From positions 152,716,353 to 152,780,352 of the forward strand of contig OX457058.1 of assembly GCA_949752795.1 (NCBI GenBank): a stretch of DNA of 64,000 nt, in the 5' to 3' direction. The translations under genes were made by a program, and so were the position numbers. This document shows positions 25,659 to 39,725 of the stretch, one piece after another. The notes beneath the pieces are model-generated. The model was not told the DNA's origin and made no database searches. It worked only from the letters and a program-made list of their open reading frames with translations. Every line of letters begins with the position of its first letter. Position 1 is the first letter of the stretch. The stretch comes from Hyperoodon ampullatus (taxonomy: Eukaryota > Chordata > Mammalia > Artiodactyla > Ziphiidae).

Positions 25659-25680
25659 TAGGGCTCATTCACAAAAGGGT

Positions 25681-25687
25681 TATAAAA
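25681..25687 (+). promoter_or_regulatory. TATA box of FOS
   Basis: TATAAAA lies about 30 bases before the inferred cap site, in the expected order after the CRE. Confidence 0.95.
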
Positions 25688-25714
25688 GCGGTGGCTGCGG
25701 CGCCTACTACTCCC

Positions 25715-25866
25715 AACCGCATCGGCAGCGAGCAGCTAAGAAGCTGAGATAGAGCCGGAGGCGGCGGCGCAGCGAGCGAGCAACAGCGCTCCTACCTAGC
25801 TCTGCCGCGCAGCTCCTACCTGCCTCCTTCCCTCATCCCCTCGCCCGGCTTTGACTATCCGCGATC
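25715..25866 (+). other. FOS: FOS 5' UTR
   Basis: The start is set at the AACCGCATC context about 30 bases after the TATA box, matching my recollection of the human FOS cap region. The leader is about 152 bases, GC-rich and free of ATG. The exact cap site needs CAGE or RACE data. Confidence 0.8.
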
Positions 25867-28343
<2,477 letters not shown>

Positions 28344-28980
28344 GCAGGCAGAGAGGGGAGGCAGCAGGCACGCGCGTGCCACTGCCCGAGTCGGTGCATT
28401 ACAGAGAGGAGGAACACGTCTTCCCTCGAGGGTTCCCATAGACCTAGGGAGGAACTTATCTGTGCGTGAAACACACCAGGCTGTGGGCCTCAAGGACTTG
28501 ACAGCATCCATGTGTGGACTCAAGTCCTTACCTCTTCTGGAGATGTAGCAAAACGCATGGAGTGTGTATTGTTCCCAGTGACACATCTGAGAGCTGGTAG
28601 TTAGTAGCATGTTGAGCCAGGCCTGGGTCTGTGTCTCTTTTCTCTTTCTCTTTAGTCTTCTCATAGCATTAACTAATCTATTGGGTTCGTTTTGGAATTA
28701 ACCTGGTGCTGGATATTTTCAAATTGTATCTAGTGCAGCTGATTTTAACAATAACTACTGTGTTCCTGGCAATTGTGTGTTCTGATTAGCAATGACCAAT
28801 ATTAAACTAAGAAAAGATATGACTTTATTTTCTGGTAGTTAGAAATAAATAGCTATATCCATGTACTGTAGTTTTTCTTCAACATCAATGTTCATTGTAA
28901 CGTTACTGATCATGCATTGTTGAGGTGGTCTGAATGTTCTGACATTAACAGTTTTCCATGAAAACGTTTTATTGTGTTTT

Positions 28981-29036
28981 TAATTTATTTATTAAGATGG
29001 ATTCTCAGATATTTATATTTTTATTTTATTTTTTTC
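28981..29036 (+). promoter_or_regulatory. FOS: FOS AU-rich element (ARE)
   Basis: Two overlapping ATTTA pentamers lie at 28983-28991 and another at 29011-29015, followed by a U-rich tract to about 29036. This is the arrangement of the c-fos ARE, which recruits TTP/AUF1/HuR-type proteins and drives rapid deadenylation in known mammals. Confidence 0.88.
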
Positions 29037-29119
29037 TACCTTGAGGTCTTTTGACATGTGGAAAGTGAATCTGAATGAAAAATTTAAGCATTGTTTGCTT
29101 ATTGTTCAAAGACATTGTC

Positions 29120-29125
29120 AATAAA
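29120..29125 (+). terminator. FOS: FOS poly(A) signal AATAAA
   Basis: A canonical AATAAA follows the ARE and precedes a likely cleavage point near 29140, with a T/GT-rich stretch at about 29155-29172. The earlier AATAAA near 28845 lies before the ARE and, if used, would give a more stable short mRNA. Confidence 0.85.
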
Positions 29126-29141
29126 AGCATTTAAGTTGAAT

Positions 29142-29710
29142 GCGACCAAACTCGTGCTCTTTTCCTTCTGGAAGTTTTGTAAGATTCTGGAAAGTATCAT
29201 TGGAGACCAGTTTGTCAAGAAGGGTAGCTCCTGGAGGGGACACACCCCTCTGTTTGATCCCTTATCAAAAAGAGAGAAACTCTGGAGCTGACGTTGGAAA
29301 ATTGTACAAACGCGTGTCTTCACCTTGCAGTGCTAAGTCTCCCCTTAGAGATTCTAGGAATGGGAAACTGCTTTGTAACAGCTTTTGTGAGAACTTGTCT
29401 TCCTTTTTCTGTTTTGAAAGTCAAAGAGGGGCATGTTTAAGTCTAGTTGTGCTAATACTACACTTAAATGTCTTGGTCTTCTAGGAATCCTTTTAGCAAA
29501 CAATTAAGCTTTGCACGAACCACATTATCTTTTTGCCACAAAATCATGTGACGATTACTCCCTCCTTAAAGGAGAGCAAATTGAACGGTTAGAATGATGA
29601 CTTTCTCAATATTCCACTCTTGGGATTGGAATATTAACTTCTTCATTCATTACCCTATCCATCAGGCTGAACTGCCTCTTAACACTTGGTTAAAAAAAAA
29701 AAAAGTTTTC
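29142..29710. other. DNA downstream of the FOS poly(A) site
   Basis: No gene seen; unique sequence, ending in an A-run beside a SINE. Confidence 0.55.
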
Positions 29711-29843
29711 AGACTTCCCTGGCGGTCCAGTGGTTAAGACTCTGCCCTTCCAATGCAGGGGATGGGGGTTTGATCCCGGTCCGGAAACTAAGATCCCACA
29801 TGCCTCGTGGTGTGATCAAAAAGAGAAAAAAGAAAAAGAAAAG
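29711..29843 (+). mobile_element. CHR-class SINE, short M type
   Basis: The head GACTTCCCTGGCGGTCCAGT is followed by a shortened body and an A/G-rich tail, about 130 bases. Flanks share AAAAG(G)TTTTCA. Confidence 0.9.
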
Positions 29844-30182
29844 GTTTTCACCTAGTTAGGAAAAAAAATAAACCCACAACTTTTCAGTCCTTAACTCTTC
29901 AGTCCTAACTCAAACAGACATACATTTAGTTGTATTCTTTTTATTCTCAGAAAGAAAGGAGGGGGAGTTCTCATCCATTCGTAATAAATGCATTGTAATT
30001 TCTGAAGTTTCTTTAACATATGCCTGACATTCACTGGGGGAAGGAAAAGCTGGCTCTGAGAATTCGAGAGATCTCAAACAGTACAAACAATGGTTGATCA
30101 TCCGGTAAATAAAAAGTTACATGATAGCTCGAGAAGGAGAAGTCAACATGATTGAATAATAACTTAGAAACTTTATCATCTT

Positions 30183-30397
30183 TTTTTTTTTTTTTTTTTT
30201 TTTTTGCGGTACGCGGGCCTCTCACTGTTGTGGCCTCTTCTGTTGCGGAGCACAGGCTCCGGACGCGCAGGCTCAGCGGCCATGGCTCACGGGCCCAGCC
30301 GCTCCACGGCACGTGGGATCTTCCCAGACCGGGGCACGAACCCGTGTCCCCTTCATCGGCAGGCGGACTCTCAACCACTGCGCCACCAGGGAAGCCC
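30183..30397 (-). mobile_element. Short CHR-class SINE (D type)
   Basis: A long T-tail and the D body. A 16-base TSD GAAACTTTATCATCTT, with one change in the right copy, occurs at 30167-30182 and 30398-30413. Confidence 0.95.
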
Positions 30398-30413
30398 GAA
30401 GCTTTATCATCTT

Positions 30414-33400
30414 AATGAAGAACATGACCTTTGTCTGGGACACCTCTGGCGATGGGGTGCTTCCATGCACAGGTACCAACCACAAAGAGAGGAGGCGGCA
30501 TCCTTCCTCCCCTGCTCTCTGCTATCATGTGGGCACCAAGCTCGGAAGCCAGAGCCCAGGTTTGCACCCGTGCCAGGTGGAAGAGGAGCTTCAGGGCCAG
30601 CCTTCTAATGCTTTGGTGATAATAAAAATCACTGGGTGGTTATGGGATGTCATACTCAGCCAAGTTGAAAGTTTTAATTTAAAATGACAGCTCCATTGAG
30701 GGTGGTGTTCACACCTATGATCTCCCAGCTCCTCACATAATAACTGACATTTGAAAGCAACTTGCTTTAGGCTCTTAAGAGCACTAATCTCTCACACATC
30801 ACTTGCATATTATTTTTGCCTGTCCGGCAATAATGAAAATGGCCTTAGATTCCCTGTTTGCTGTCCAGAGGCTAAGTTTTCTGTAGCTTTTAGATAGGAC
30901 CTAAACTGGATACAGAATTACTGTAACTAACACCTAGATCTGAAGTAACAAGAAGATATCTGAAGGAAACCAGCTGGATCCCCTACAGGTACAGTAATAA
31001 CAACACATGGAAGCAGATTTCTCAGATGGGGAAGGGAAGCTAAACCTCTAGCCCTGGACACTGAACACCTGGAGACCTGACTAATGGCTTTGGTCAGCCC
31101 CATGCTGATTAGAGAAAGAGGCTTGCTTTTCACTTGACAGCCCTGACCTCTGACTGCACGCAGGCCCTTCTTCTAGTTCACCATAGCCCAGCTGAGACCA
31201 GGCTGCTCCATCAACAAGCCTGCATTAAAGGTCCAGGAGAGGGCCTTGAACACAGAGAATCTCTTTAACGGGCTTCTCAGAGGACCTATAGGGTCCACCA
31301 TTGGGTTGATATGCCACCAAGCTCTCTGCCCACCATTCTCATGGGATCAAGAGAAGAAAGGAATTCCCTCTCTTTCTAGCTAAAGGGGCTCCTTCCAAAT
31401 CCTCTTTTCCTGACTCAGGATTCAACAACTCCCATGGATGATGGACATTGGGAATGTCAACTTCCTTTTGGGAAAGACTCTATCACTACCCACATGATAT
31501 GGCCTTACATTGGTCTCAACAAAATGACTATCTCAGGGCCCATCGTTCACTGATACAAAAGATACTCATATAATAGCAAGAGATGGAAATAAGGATTCAA
31601 GGGGGTCATTTCTTTATGGGGAGAATGTCTAATTTGTTCATTAATGGATCCCCAGACCTGGCTTAGTGCCTGGCACATAGTACAGGGTTAACAAATATTT
31701 GCTGGGTGGATAAATGAATAAATTCTGCACTATTTCCACAAGCAGAAATATATTCCACACACACTCTCTAAATTCTCCTATTCTAGGCCCTGTTATGATA
31801 TTAAGCAATGGGGATTTCATATCTTTTATGTCTGGCTTCAAACATATACCCCAGTTCCATCTTTGGCTCCTGGAATTCCTCCGCTGCCTCCCTGGATTAC
31901 TTCTGCCAATTCAACTTCAAAGTGAATGCACTGCCTTTGTGCTTCCAGCTCCAAATTAATTTTAGATGGAAAAAGGGTAGAAGAAAAGAGAATTATCTTT
32001 ATATAATAGTGGATTGTAGAGACTGCATCATCTTTGCACATCCCTGCATCTTGTGTAATTCTCAAAATTAAAGGGTAGCATTTAACAATTTGTTCTAATA
32101 ACAGTAATTTTGTATCAACAGCAACTTTCCACGCATGAAAGAAAGTAAATCAATTATGTTATCTTTAATTAATGGACGAAGTAGAGACAGAGGCAAAGTA
32201 AAAGTTTTCAGATTACTCTAAGGAAATCAGCTGAAGTTTTTATGGTTTTCAAGTAAAAAAAAAATCAAAAGCAAAAATTCAGTCTTTCATCTGTGTGTAA
32301 GACTTCCTCCAAACACAGAATAATCATATTCCTCACAAAATAAATGAGATATGAGCATCACTTGAACGCTGAATATCAGAGCATTTTAAGCTGTGCTGTT
32401 TTGCTATAAATATTAAAGAGCTCACTCTTGACTCCTCCCCACCACCATCTCCTGTCCTTCCATGGACACCACTCTGCTCACTGACTTTCCTTCCATGCCT
32501 GACACATAGCACGCGTGTCCCTGCTGCAGGACCTTTGCACTTGCTGTCCCTCTGCCTGGGCTTCTTTTCCCAGGCTGGCTCCTTCCTGTTGATCAGGACT
32601 CAGCTCAAAGAACATCCCCTCCAAGAAGCCTTCCCAGGTCGTTCTATCACTCTCTGCAACACCTTATTTATGTTTCCTTTCCCTTTTTAATAAATTTCTA
32701 CCCTTCACCACTGCCTGTAAGTTCCATGTGAGCGGGGACCTTTTCTGTCTTGATCACCTCTCTAGCCCCAATGACTACTAGGGACTCAAATGCTTGTTAA
32801 ATGAATGGAGATGGATGAATGAATGAAGGTGGATTAAATTGACAAAAACACCTAAAGGGAGGTAACTAGAACTTAACAGTGAAGGTGAGCCGTGTTCTTC
32901 ATAGATTTCTTCCTGAGTGAAAGAGCATGGCTTCTTGTTTAAAAAAAAAAATTCTTGTCAAGAGTTCTACAATATTAAGGCGACAAACTAGCTGGCTTGG
33001 GAAGGAATTTTGAGGAGTACCAAAAAATACAAGTATACTGCAGGTCAGTGACACTTCTAGACTAATTACAAATTGAGAAATTTGTTTCAATACCAAATGA
33101 AGAGTAGATGCATATGTAAGTTTAAGTATCATCATCTTCAAGGAAACTAACAAAACAATGTTTTTCACTCTCATTGATATAAAATTTTCAGACTATCACA
33201 CAAATGCATTTGAGTTTTGGATCCTAGCACTTGGTGTGCTAAATTATAAAACTTACAATTTATTCTGCATGAGAAGAGAAGAATAGGGTTAGCGGCTATC
33301 ACGATCACTACCAATATCAATATCATTATCACAATCATCATTTACAAGAGTATGCCCAGACCTGGGCAAAAGCAGATGGAAATAAAGTGTCTTGACTCCT

Positions 33401-33660
33401 GATGAAGGAGTTCAAAGTCCCTGAAGGGTGCTGGCTTAACAGCGGTCCACTTTGCACGCAGGTGAATGCAACAGAAGCATAAACTGGTTTAGTTGTAATG
33501 CAATTCATTTCAATGGCTCCACACACCGATCCACGGACTAATCTAAGCTGCCTTTCCTTTGCTCTTCTCATGCACTGTTCAAGTGCCCAAGAGGACAAAG
33601 AGCAGAAATAGCTCTGGCTGTTGTCCCAAGGAGGCTGCCTGTCCTGATGGTCATCAGATC
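30414..33660. other. Intergenic DNA, few recent repeats
   Basis: No gene recognised. An L2 at 32420-32830 is listed and an L2/MIR-like end lies near 31640-31720. The stretch 30780-30860 looks unique. Confidence 0.45.
32420..32830 (+). repeat. L2 LINE 3' remnant
   Basis: CTTTGCACTTGCTGTCCCTC and the later AAATGCTTGTTAAATGAATG match L2 3'-end text. Confidence 0.75.
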
Positions 33661-33876
33661 TTTTTTTTTTTTTTTTTTTTTTTTGCGGTACACGGGCCTC
33701 TCACTGTTGTGGCCTCTCCCGTTGCGGAGCACAGGCTCCGGACGCGCAGGCTCAGCGGCCATGGCTCACGGGCCCAGCTACTCCGTGGCATGTGGGATCT
33801 TCCCGGACCGGGGCACGAACCCGCGTCCTCTGCATCGGCAGGCGGACTCTCAACCACTGCACCACCAGGGAAGCCC
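33661..33876 (-). mobile_element. Short CHR-class SINE (D type)
   Basis: A long T-tail then the D body ending CCAGGGAAGCCC. The flanking duplication is short and imperfect (around CAGAT). Confidence 0.94.
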
Positions 33877-34548
33877 CAGATTCTCTTAACTAATAAACTG
33901 TTTTAACTTTCAGCTCAAACTGACATGGTGCTGAGGTGTGGTTCAATCAGTTGATGAGAATAAGAACCCGGAGGGGTTTGAGCATCAGCTACATTAGAAT
34001 CAGGCCTGTAGGAAGGGGACCCTGCTAAAGCGAGTGGAGCGAAATGCAGCACCTCCAACGAACGGGTAAATGGCACAGGCCCCAGTTGCTCCCATGTTTA
34101 CTTCGGGGAGCAATTTGCGGTCAGAGCTACAGAAACAGTGATTCATTTTCAGGCTTTTTAGTCAATCATGAGACTGTCATTGCAGCTAAACTTATCAAAG
34201 AAAAATGATAAATTAATCTGGATTCGAGGAAATGGATCCAATAGAGCAGAGTGGTTCAGAGCATGGACTCAGCTTTGAATCTTGGCTCCTTGACCTTGGG
34301 CAGTTTACCTCTCCTCTCTGCACCTTAGTTTCCTCATCTGTGAAAGGGAGATAATAATTGTATCCGCCTCTGGGGTTGCTGTGAGCATTAAATAAGTTAG
34401 TCTGTATGGAGCTTATTACAGTGCCTGGGCACACAGGAGTATTATAGAAGGGTGAGTTATTATTTATTGCTTTATAATTTAGGGAGATGGAGGTCAAGAG
34501 AGAAAATATATATCCTCTGGAGCAAGCATGGACTTCATCTCATTCAAT
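33877..34548. other. Intergenic DNA containing a MIR
   Basis: Nothing but the MIR at 34236-34460 and unique sequence. Confidence 0.5.
34236..34460 (+). repeat. MIR SINE remnant
   Basis: Full-length-like: GTGGTTCAGAGCATGGACTC head, TTTCCTCATCTGTGAAAGGG core, ACAGTGCCTGGGCAC tail. Confidence 0.9.
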
Positions 34549-34562
34549 AAAAAGTTTCCAGG

Positions 34563-34878
34563 GGCTTCCCTGACAGAGCAGTGGTTAAGAATCTGCCTGC
34601 CAGTGCCGGGGACATGGGTTCAAGCCCTGGTCCGGGAAGATCCCACGTGCCGCGGAGCAACTAAGCCCGTGCACCACAACTACTGAGCCTGCGCTCTAGA
34701 TCCCACGTGCCACAACTACTCAGCCTGCGTGCTGCAACTACTGAAGCCTGTGTGCCTAGAGCCCGCGCTCCGCAACAAGAGAAGCCACAACAATGAGAAG
34801 CCCGTGCACCACGATGTAGAGTAGCCTTCCCGTTCTCCACAACTAGAGAAAGCCCACGTGCAGCAATGAGGACCCGAC

Positions 34879-34909
<31 letters not shown>
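34563..34909 (+). mobile_element. Long CHR-class SINE (C type), left of a tandem pair
   Basis: Head GGCTTCCCTGACAGAGCAGT, long body with CACAACTACTGAGCC repeats and a roughly 30-base A-tail. The target AAAAAGTTTCCAGG precedes it (34549-34562). Confidence 0.93.
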
Positions 34910-34916
<7 letters not shown>

Positions 34917-34923
34917 TTGCAGG

Positions 34924-35117
34924 GACTTCCCTGGTGGTCCAGTGGTAAGACTCCACGCTCCCAATTCAGGGGGCCTGGGCTCGATCCCTGATCCGGGAAC
35001 CAGATCCCACATGCATGCCGCAACCAAGAAGTCCGCATGCCTCAACGAAGTTCCCGCATGCTGCAACTAAGACTTGTCACAGCCAAAATAAATAATAAAC
35101 AAATAAATATTAAACAA
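34924..35117 (+). mobile_element. CHR-class SINE (M type), right of a tandem pair
   Basis: Head GACTTCCCTGGTGGTCCAGT, body with CATGCCGCAACC and an AAATAAAT-rich tail. Related target copies lie before (34910-34923) and after (35118-35131). Confidence 0.93.
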
Positions 35118-36639
35118 AAAAAGTTTCTGGGTGTCTACTCTATATCAGGTGCTGGATTCAGATGCAAAGAAGGCACAGGCTGGAGTTCCTGGCCTTGAAA
35201 GGGAGAAAGACACATAAACGTATTACACACACTGTAGCAATGAAAATTGACAAGAGGTGTGCAGGGGTTATGAGAGGGAGGGAGTGATGAACTCTATCTG
35301 GGGGAGTCTCTGGGAAGGTGACCGCTGAGCTGGGCTTCAAAGATGGATGGAATTTGCTAGATGAGCAAGTGGCAGAGGGAGGATTCCAGGAGGCAGAGGG
35401 ATATACGCTGTAAAGCCACAGACCCAGAAGACAATGCAGTTAGTTTTGCAGGACTATAAAATGCAGGGCTGGGGGAAGAGTGGGTGGGAGATGTAAACTA
35501 TAGAGCATCATATAAGTACAGTTGATTTCATTTACGTCAATATTGCCACATCAAAGTGGAGGGGGCTGGAGACAGGTCAAGAAGAGGTAACTGTGGCCAG
35601 ATCATGAAGAGCCTGGTATTTACTTAGTTCAGTTGTGTGTAGGTTGAACCCAGGCAGTGGTGGTGGGAACGGGGAGGGAACAAGAGGTAATTAGCAGGTA
35701 GGACTGTTGGGACTTGGTGACTGAGTGGATGTGGGAGGTGAGGGAGAGGGAGGAATCCAAGCTCACTCCCAGCTTTACCAGGCTTGACCCACAAGGAGGC
35801 TTGTGGGTCCCCCAGTGACTTTGTGACTCTAGGAAGAAGAGCAGGTTTGGGGGATAAGAAGGTAAGTCCTGTGTTAGACACATTGAGCTCAAGATACCTG
35901 TGGAATATTGGGGTGGGGAGGGGATGTAGGCGGTTGGATTTACATGGTAGAGGTTCTATAATGTCAACTTATAGAGCTTGTCTGGAGGCATGTAGTTGGG
36001 ATAGAACCTAGGATATAACATTGATAATGGTCAGCATTTCACATGTGCTTGCTACGTTCCAGGCTGCGCCATGTACTTTACAGGCAACACTAAATCGGAG
36101 ACCAGATTTGCTTTGCTAATCATTTTGCCTCTAGCAGCTAGCACATAATGGGCACACAATAATTGTTTTGTTGAATGGATACTCTCATTTAGTCCTCACC
36201 ACAAACCTATGAGGCAGATACAATTAGGATCCTCATTTTACCAATAGGATGATGATCTAGGAAAAGTTGAGTTAATCGAGGTCACACAACTGCTAAGTAG
36301 CAGATCTGAGATTTGAAATCAGCTCTTTGTGACTCTAAAGTCCAAAGTGCTTCACTGCTTTGCTAGAATGTTAAATCTGCCCCTAAATATGTAATTCTAT
36401 GACCTGGGGTGACACTCTAACCTCTCTGAGACTGTTTCCTCTACCAAATCAGGAGTGGGTTTCAAAAATCTCAAACCTCCCCTACAGCTTCAAAACATTG
36501 ATGACATCAGATGACGACTGTGGCAATGCAATAAAGAGGCCCACACCACATCATTTAGGGTAGAAGGTCTGAGCAGCGTATGCAGTGCTACAGTGGGACA
36601 CCAAGCAAGTGCCAGGTACAGGCAAACAGAGTGGATTAG

Positions 36640-36985
36640 TGTTCTGTTTCTGTATAACAAATCACCACAAATCGAGCAGCTTAAAACAACACGTATTCAT
36701 TATCTCACATTCTCTGTGGGTCAGGAGTCCAGGCACAGCCTAGTTCAGTCCTCTGTTCAAGGTTTCACAAGGTTGCAATCAAGGTGTCAGACAAGCTCAT
36801 TCTCAGCTGGATGCTTGAATGGGAAACAATCTGCTTCTGAGCTCATCCGGGGTGTTAGCAGACTTTATTTCCTTGTGATTTTATAACTAAGGCCCAGCTC
36901 TTTGCTGGCTGTTGGCCGGAGGCCACCCTCAGGTCCTAGAGGCTGCTCATAGCTCCTTGCCTTGAGAGCTTCCTCAACATGGCTG
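36640..36985 (-). repeat. Old LTR-like interspersed repeat (MaLR-type, tentative)
   Basis: TATAACAAATCACCACAAAT, then GCTTAAAACAACACG and TGTGGGTCAGGAGTCCAGGC resemble reversed MLT1-class LTR ends. Non-coding, heavily decayed; family call tentative. Confidence 0.5.
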
Positions 36986-37036
36986 CTCACTTCATCAAGC
37001 CCAGCAGGAAAACCTACTAGTGTGTGCTAGCAAGAT

Positions 37037-37038
<2 letters not shown>

Positions 37039-37072
<34 letters not shown>
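37039..37072. repeat. (AT)n microsatellite
   Basis: About 17 AT units without interruption. Confidence 0.97.
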
Positions 37073-37075
<3 letters not shown>

Positions 37076-37448
37076 ACGACATAATCTAGGGGTGACATCC
37101 CATTACCTTTGCCACATATTCTGTTGCTTAGAAGCAAGCCTCGGGTTCTACCTCAAGGGGAGGGAATCACACAAATTCCCAACATGGACACCAGGAGGCA
37201 GGAATTACTGGGGATCACACTAGGGTCTGTCAACCACAAAACACACACAATGTGTGTCATCCACATTACCTGCTGAGAATTTAAAAGTAATAATAAAACC
37301 AGTTCAACTTGGTCTGCTTTTTAATTAACACCATGAACTGGCAATTCTAGACATCATCAGTGACAAAATACTCTTTCCTGAAAAGATCTTTTGTTGTTTT
37401 AAGTTCTAAACAGTTGCTCGGATTACTGTTGAGTTTTCTTTTTCTTTT

Positions 37449-37772
37449 TTAAATAAATTTATTTATTTTTGGCTGCGTTGGGTAGGCTCTCTCTAGTTGC
37501 GGAGAGCGGGGACTGCTCTTCGATGCAGTGCACGGGCTTCTCAGTGCGGTGGGTTCTCTTGTGGAGCACGGGCTCTAGGCACGCGGGCTTCAGTAGTTGG
37601 GGCACATGGGCTCAGTAGCTGTGGCTCACGGGCTCTAGAGCGCAGGCTCAGTAGTTGTGGTGCACAGCCTTAGTTGCTCCGTGGAATGTGGGATCTTCCT
37701 GGAGCAGGACTCGAACCCGTGTCTCCTGCATTGGCAGGCGGATTCATAACCACTGCACCACCAGGGAAGTCT
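37449..37772 (-). mobile_element. Long CHR-class SINE (C type)
   Basis: AAATAAATTTATTTATTTTT tail, GGCTGCGTTGGGT and a body with small deletions, ending CCAGGGAAGT. No clean TSD is visible. Confidence 0.9.
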
Positions 37773-37889
37773 GGAAAATTCTTTTTAAATTATTTATTTT
37801 AAAACTAAAAAACGAATCAAGAAAAAAACCATTACTTCAGCAGTATAATTTAGTAGTTGACTAAACTACTAACCCACTGTTGTGTTGCT

Positions 37890-37948
37890 TAGGAATAAAA
37901 ATTAACAGCTAGCACTAATTGAGGCTCACAATGCGCTAGACACTGTTC

Positions 37949-37987
<39 letters not shown>

Positions 37988-38120
37988 TTATATTAACTCA
38001 TGAATACAGGTAAGTCCTGCTGTTACCCTTATTTTATAGATAATATAGTCCGGGGGCACAGAAGATTGTGATCTGCTCAAGATCAGCCAACTAGAGTGGC
38101 GGAGCTGGAATTTGAGTCGG
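37890..38120 (-). repeat. MIR remnant with an internal (AC)n
   Basis: The reversed MIR tail (AGACACTGTTCCAAAC) and core (TTATTTTATAGATAATATAG) are separated by an expanded AC repeat. Confidence 0.8.
37952..37986. repeat. (AC)n microsatellite
   Basis: About 17 AC units inside the MIR. Confidence 0.97.
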
Positions 38121-38329
38121 GGTAGTGCGGTCCCAATGTGTGAATTCGTAGACACTAGTAAGGAAAAACAAACACCAATATCCCCAACAACCTTGCAGGC
38201 CGAGGAAGCCCTTCAAAAAGGACAGGAAGGCTTCTTTCCATCCAGGAGGGCTTCTTTCTGTTCCTGACCTGCCCCTGCTGGATCCTGGGCTGAGGGAGAG
38301 ACGGCTTCCCAAGGACCTGTCAGAGGGGG

Positions 38330-38830
38330 TGCTCTCTCGGCGTCCCTTCTCCGCCCTCGGAGCACCCTCGCCGCGCCCCTGCCTTCCTCTGCCAAGCCCA
38401 GGTTTCTCCCGGTCCTCCCCAGCTTCCGGCCCTTTGCTTCAGGCCAGGTCGCTGGGTCGGGCCGCGCCAGGAGCTCGCAATTCCTCTATTTACTGTTTGG
38501 TTTCCATGGTGAGACGTAGGTGCCGTCAGCGCCTCCCGTCATCGGCCCCGCAGCTCGGCCCCCACCCGGCGCCGTGACGTCTGCCCGCTGCTTCCGCTCT
38601 GCCCATATTTGGCTCAGCCGCGGCGCCGCCCGTCGGGACGAGGCTGGGAGCCGGACTCCCGCCTTCCCCCGCCCTCCCGCCTCCCCCCGCCCTCTGTCCC
38701 CGGCCACGCCCCCGTGGGGCTGCTGCGGGCCGCTCCGTTCCACGCGACCCCAGACCCATCCCCGACACCCGAGCGGAGGCGAGGGGCAGGGACGATAGGG
38801 ACCCCGAGGGAAGGCGTGGATGACCGACGG
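38330..38830. promoter_or_regulatory. Candidate distal FOS enhancer, about +13 kb, with TCF-SRE and CRE
   Basis: A GC-rich island contains TGACGTCT (CRE) at 38575-38582, CTTCCG (Ets/TCF on the minus strand) at 38591-38596 and a perfect CArG box CCATATTTGG at 38603-38612. The Ets site is 6 bases from the CArG box, spacing that suits an SRF-TCF complex. GTTTCCATGG at 38500-38509 is RFX-like. The position agrees with the downstream activity-regulated enhancer reported near mouse Fos (inference). No gene is evident here. Confidence 0.65.
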
Positions 38831-39539
38831 ATGAACTCTGGGATCTCAAACATTTGTCGCGTTGAGGCTGCAGCCAAGATTTGGGCTGTTTCGTTTGTTT
38901 GGGGTGGGAGAGCTGGGATCACGATTTTCTCTCTCTGTGCCCAAAATCATGGAAACAGCCATCCTTCGCCTCACTATTTTACGTTTTATAGGCTTGAACT
39001 TAAAATTCTCGTCCATGGCGCAGTGGAAAGCTTTGAAGGCCGAGGTTCTGAGATCAGTGTTGCCCCTTGGGGGATAAGTGACCTTGGGAAGGTCACTTCC
39101 CTTTACCTAGCCTGGTAAAATGAACTTCGGGGGTGGGGCTCTGTGTCGTCAGGCTTGTGAGGGGAGATCGTCCATCACCTTTTAGTTACAGGCGTTGGGG
39201 GGCGGGGAGCGGCGCATTACATAATTGGAATATCACTGAAGTTCTTTGAGGACCCCTACAATTCTGACCTCCATAGTAACTGGATTTGTGCGTCTCTTTG
39301 CGCCTTGCTCGTATTAGGCCCTTAATTAACTGTTGCTAACTGATTATTGAATAAATCCCAGGCAAATTACTTTCGGATTTCACCTTCATAAATCCAGACC
39401 CCCGCAATTCCTCTTACAGGCGGAACGAGGAATATTGCGGGGATGGTTAATAATCGCGCAGCAGGGTTGCTGATGTAAAGCGATTTGCAGATGTAAAGGG
39501 CAATAAACATTCCTGGGAGGAATCCAGAGAGATTCCAGA

Positions 39540-39725
39540 AGTCTCGGAGGGAGCCGTGGGTGTGCGCCGCCCGGCCATGAGGGCGGGGGTGGGGCGGGCA
39601 GTGCCGCAGTGGCTACTGCCGGGGAGCCGACTGCAGGGGTGGGGTCGACTCTTGAGGCTGCTTGGTCGCGGCTACCGCCCTCCACCCTCCACCCGCGCCC
39701 ATTCCCCAGTTCCTCTGGCCAAAGG
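39540..39725. other. Second small GC-rich patch downstream of FOS
   Basis: A CpG-bearing GC-rich stretch lies about 1 kb beyond the CArG-containing island. I see no TATA box, splice pattern or recognisable coding content. It may belong to the same regulatory region. The DNA between them (38840-39540) is unique-looking with no clear repeat. Confidence 0.35.

Larger units (their letters stand above)
28344..29140 (+). other. FOS: FOS 3' UTR with instability elements
   Basis: The roughly 800-base trailer runs to shortly after the poly(A) signal. It holds AU-rich elements near its end, an AGCATTAA at 28665-28672 that matches a miR-155 seed site, and a GTACTGTA at 28863-28870 that matches a miR-101 seed site. 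Both microRNAs are reported FOS regulators. An internal AATAAA lies near 28845. Fast mRNA decay is expected for this family. Confidence 0.88.
35132..37440. other. Intergenic DNA with L2, MIR and LTR-like remnants
   Basis: No gene seen. L2-like text (-) lies at about 35135-35345 and 35580-35900. MIR (-) pieces lie at about 36010-36090 and 36180-36340, separated by about 90 bases of other sequence. An LTR-like remnant is listed next. Confidence 0.45.

Noticed and set aside
38520..39118. Open frames at the +13 kb GC-rich island that could be a first exon
   Set aside because: High GC explains them, and no convincing downstream exon or start context was seen. An enhancer reading fits the motifs better.
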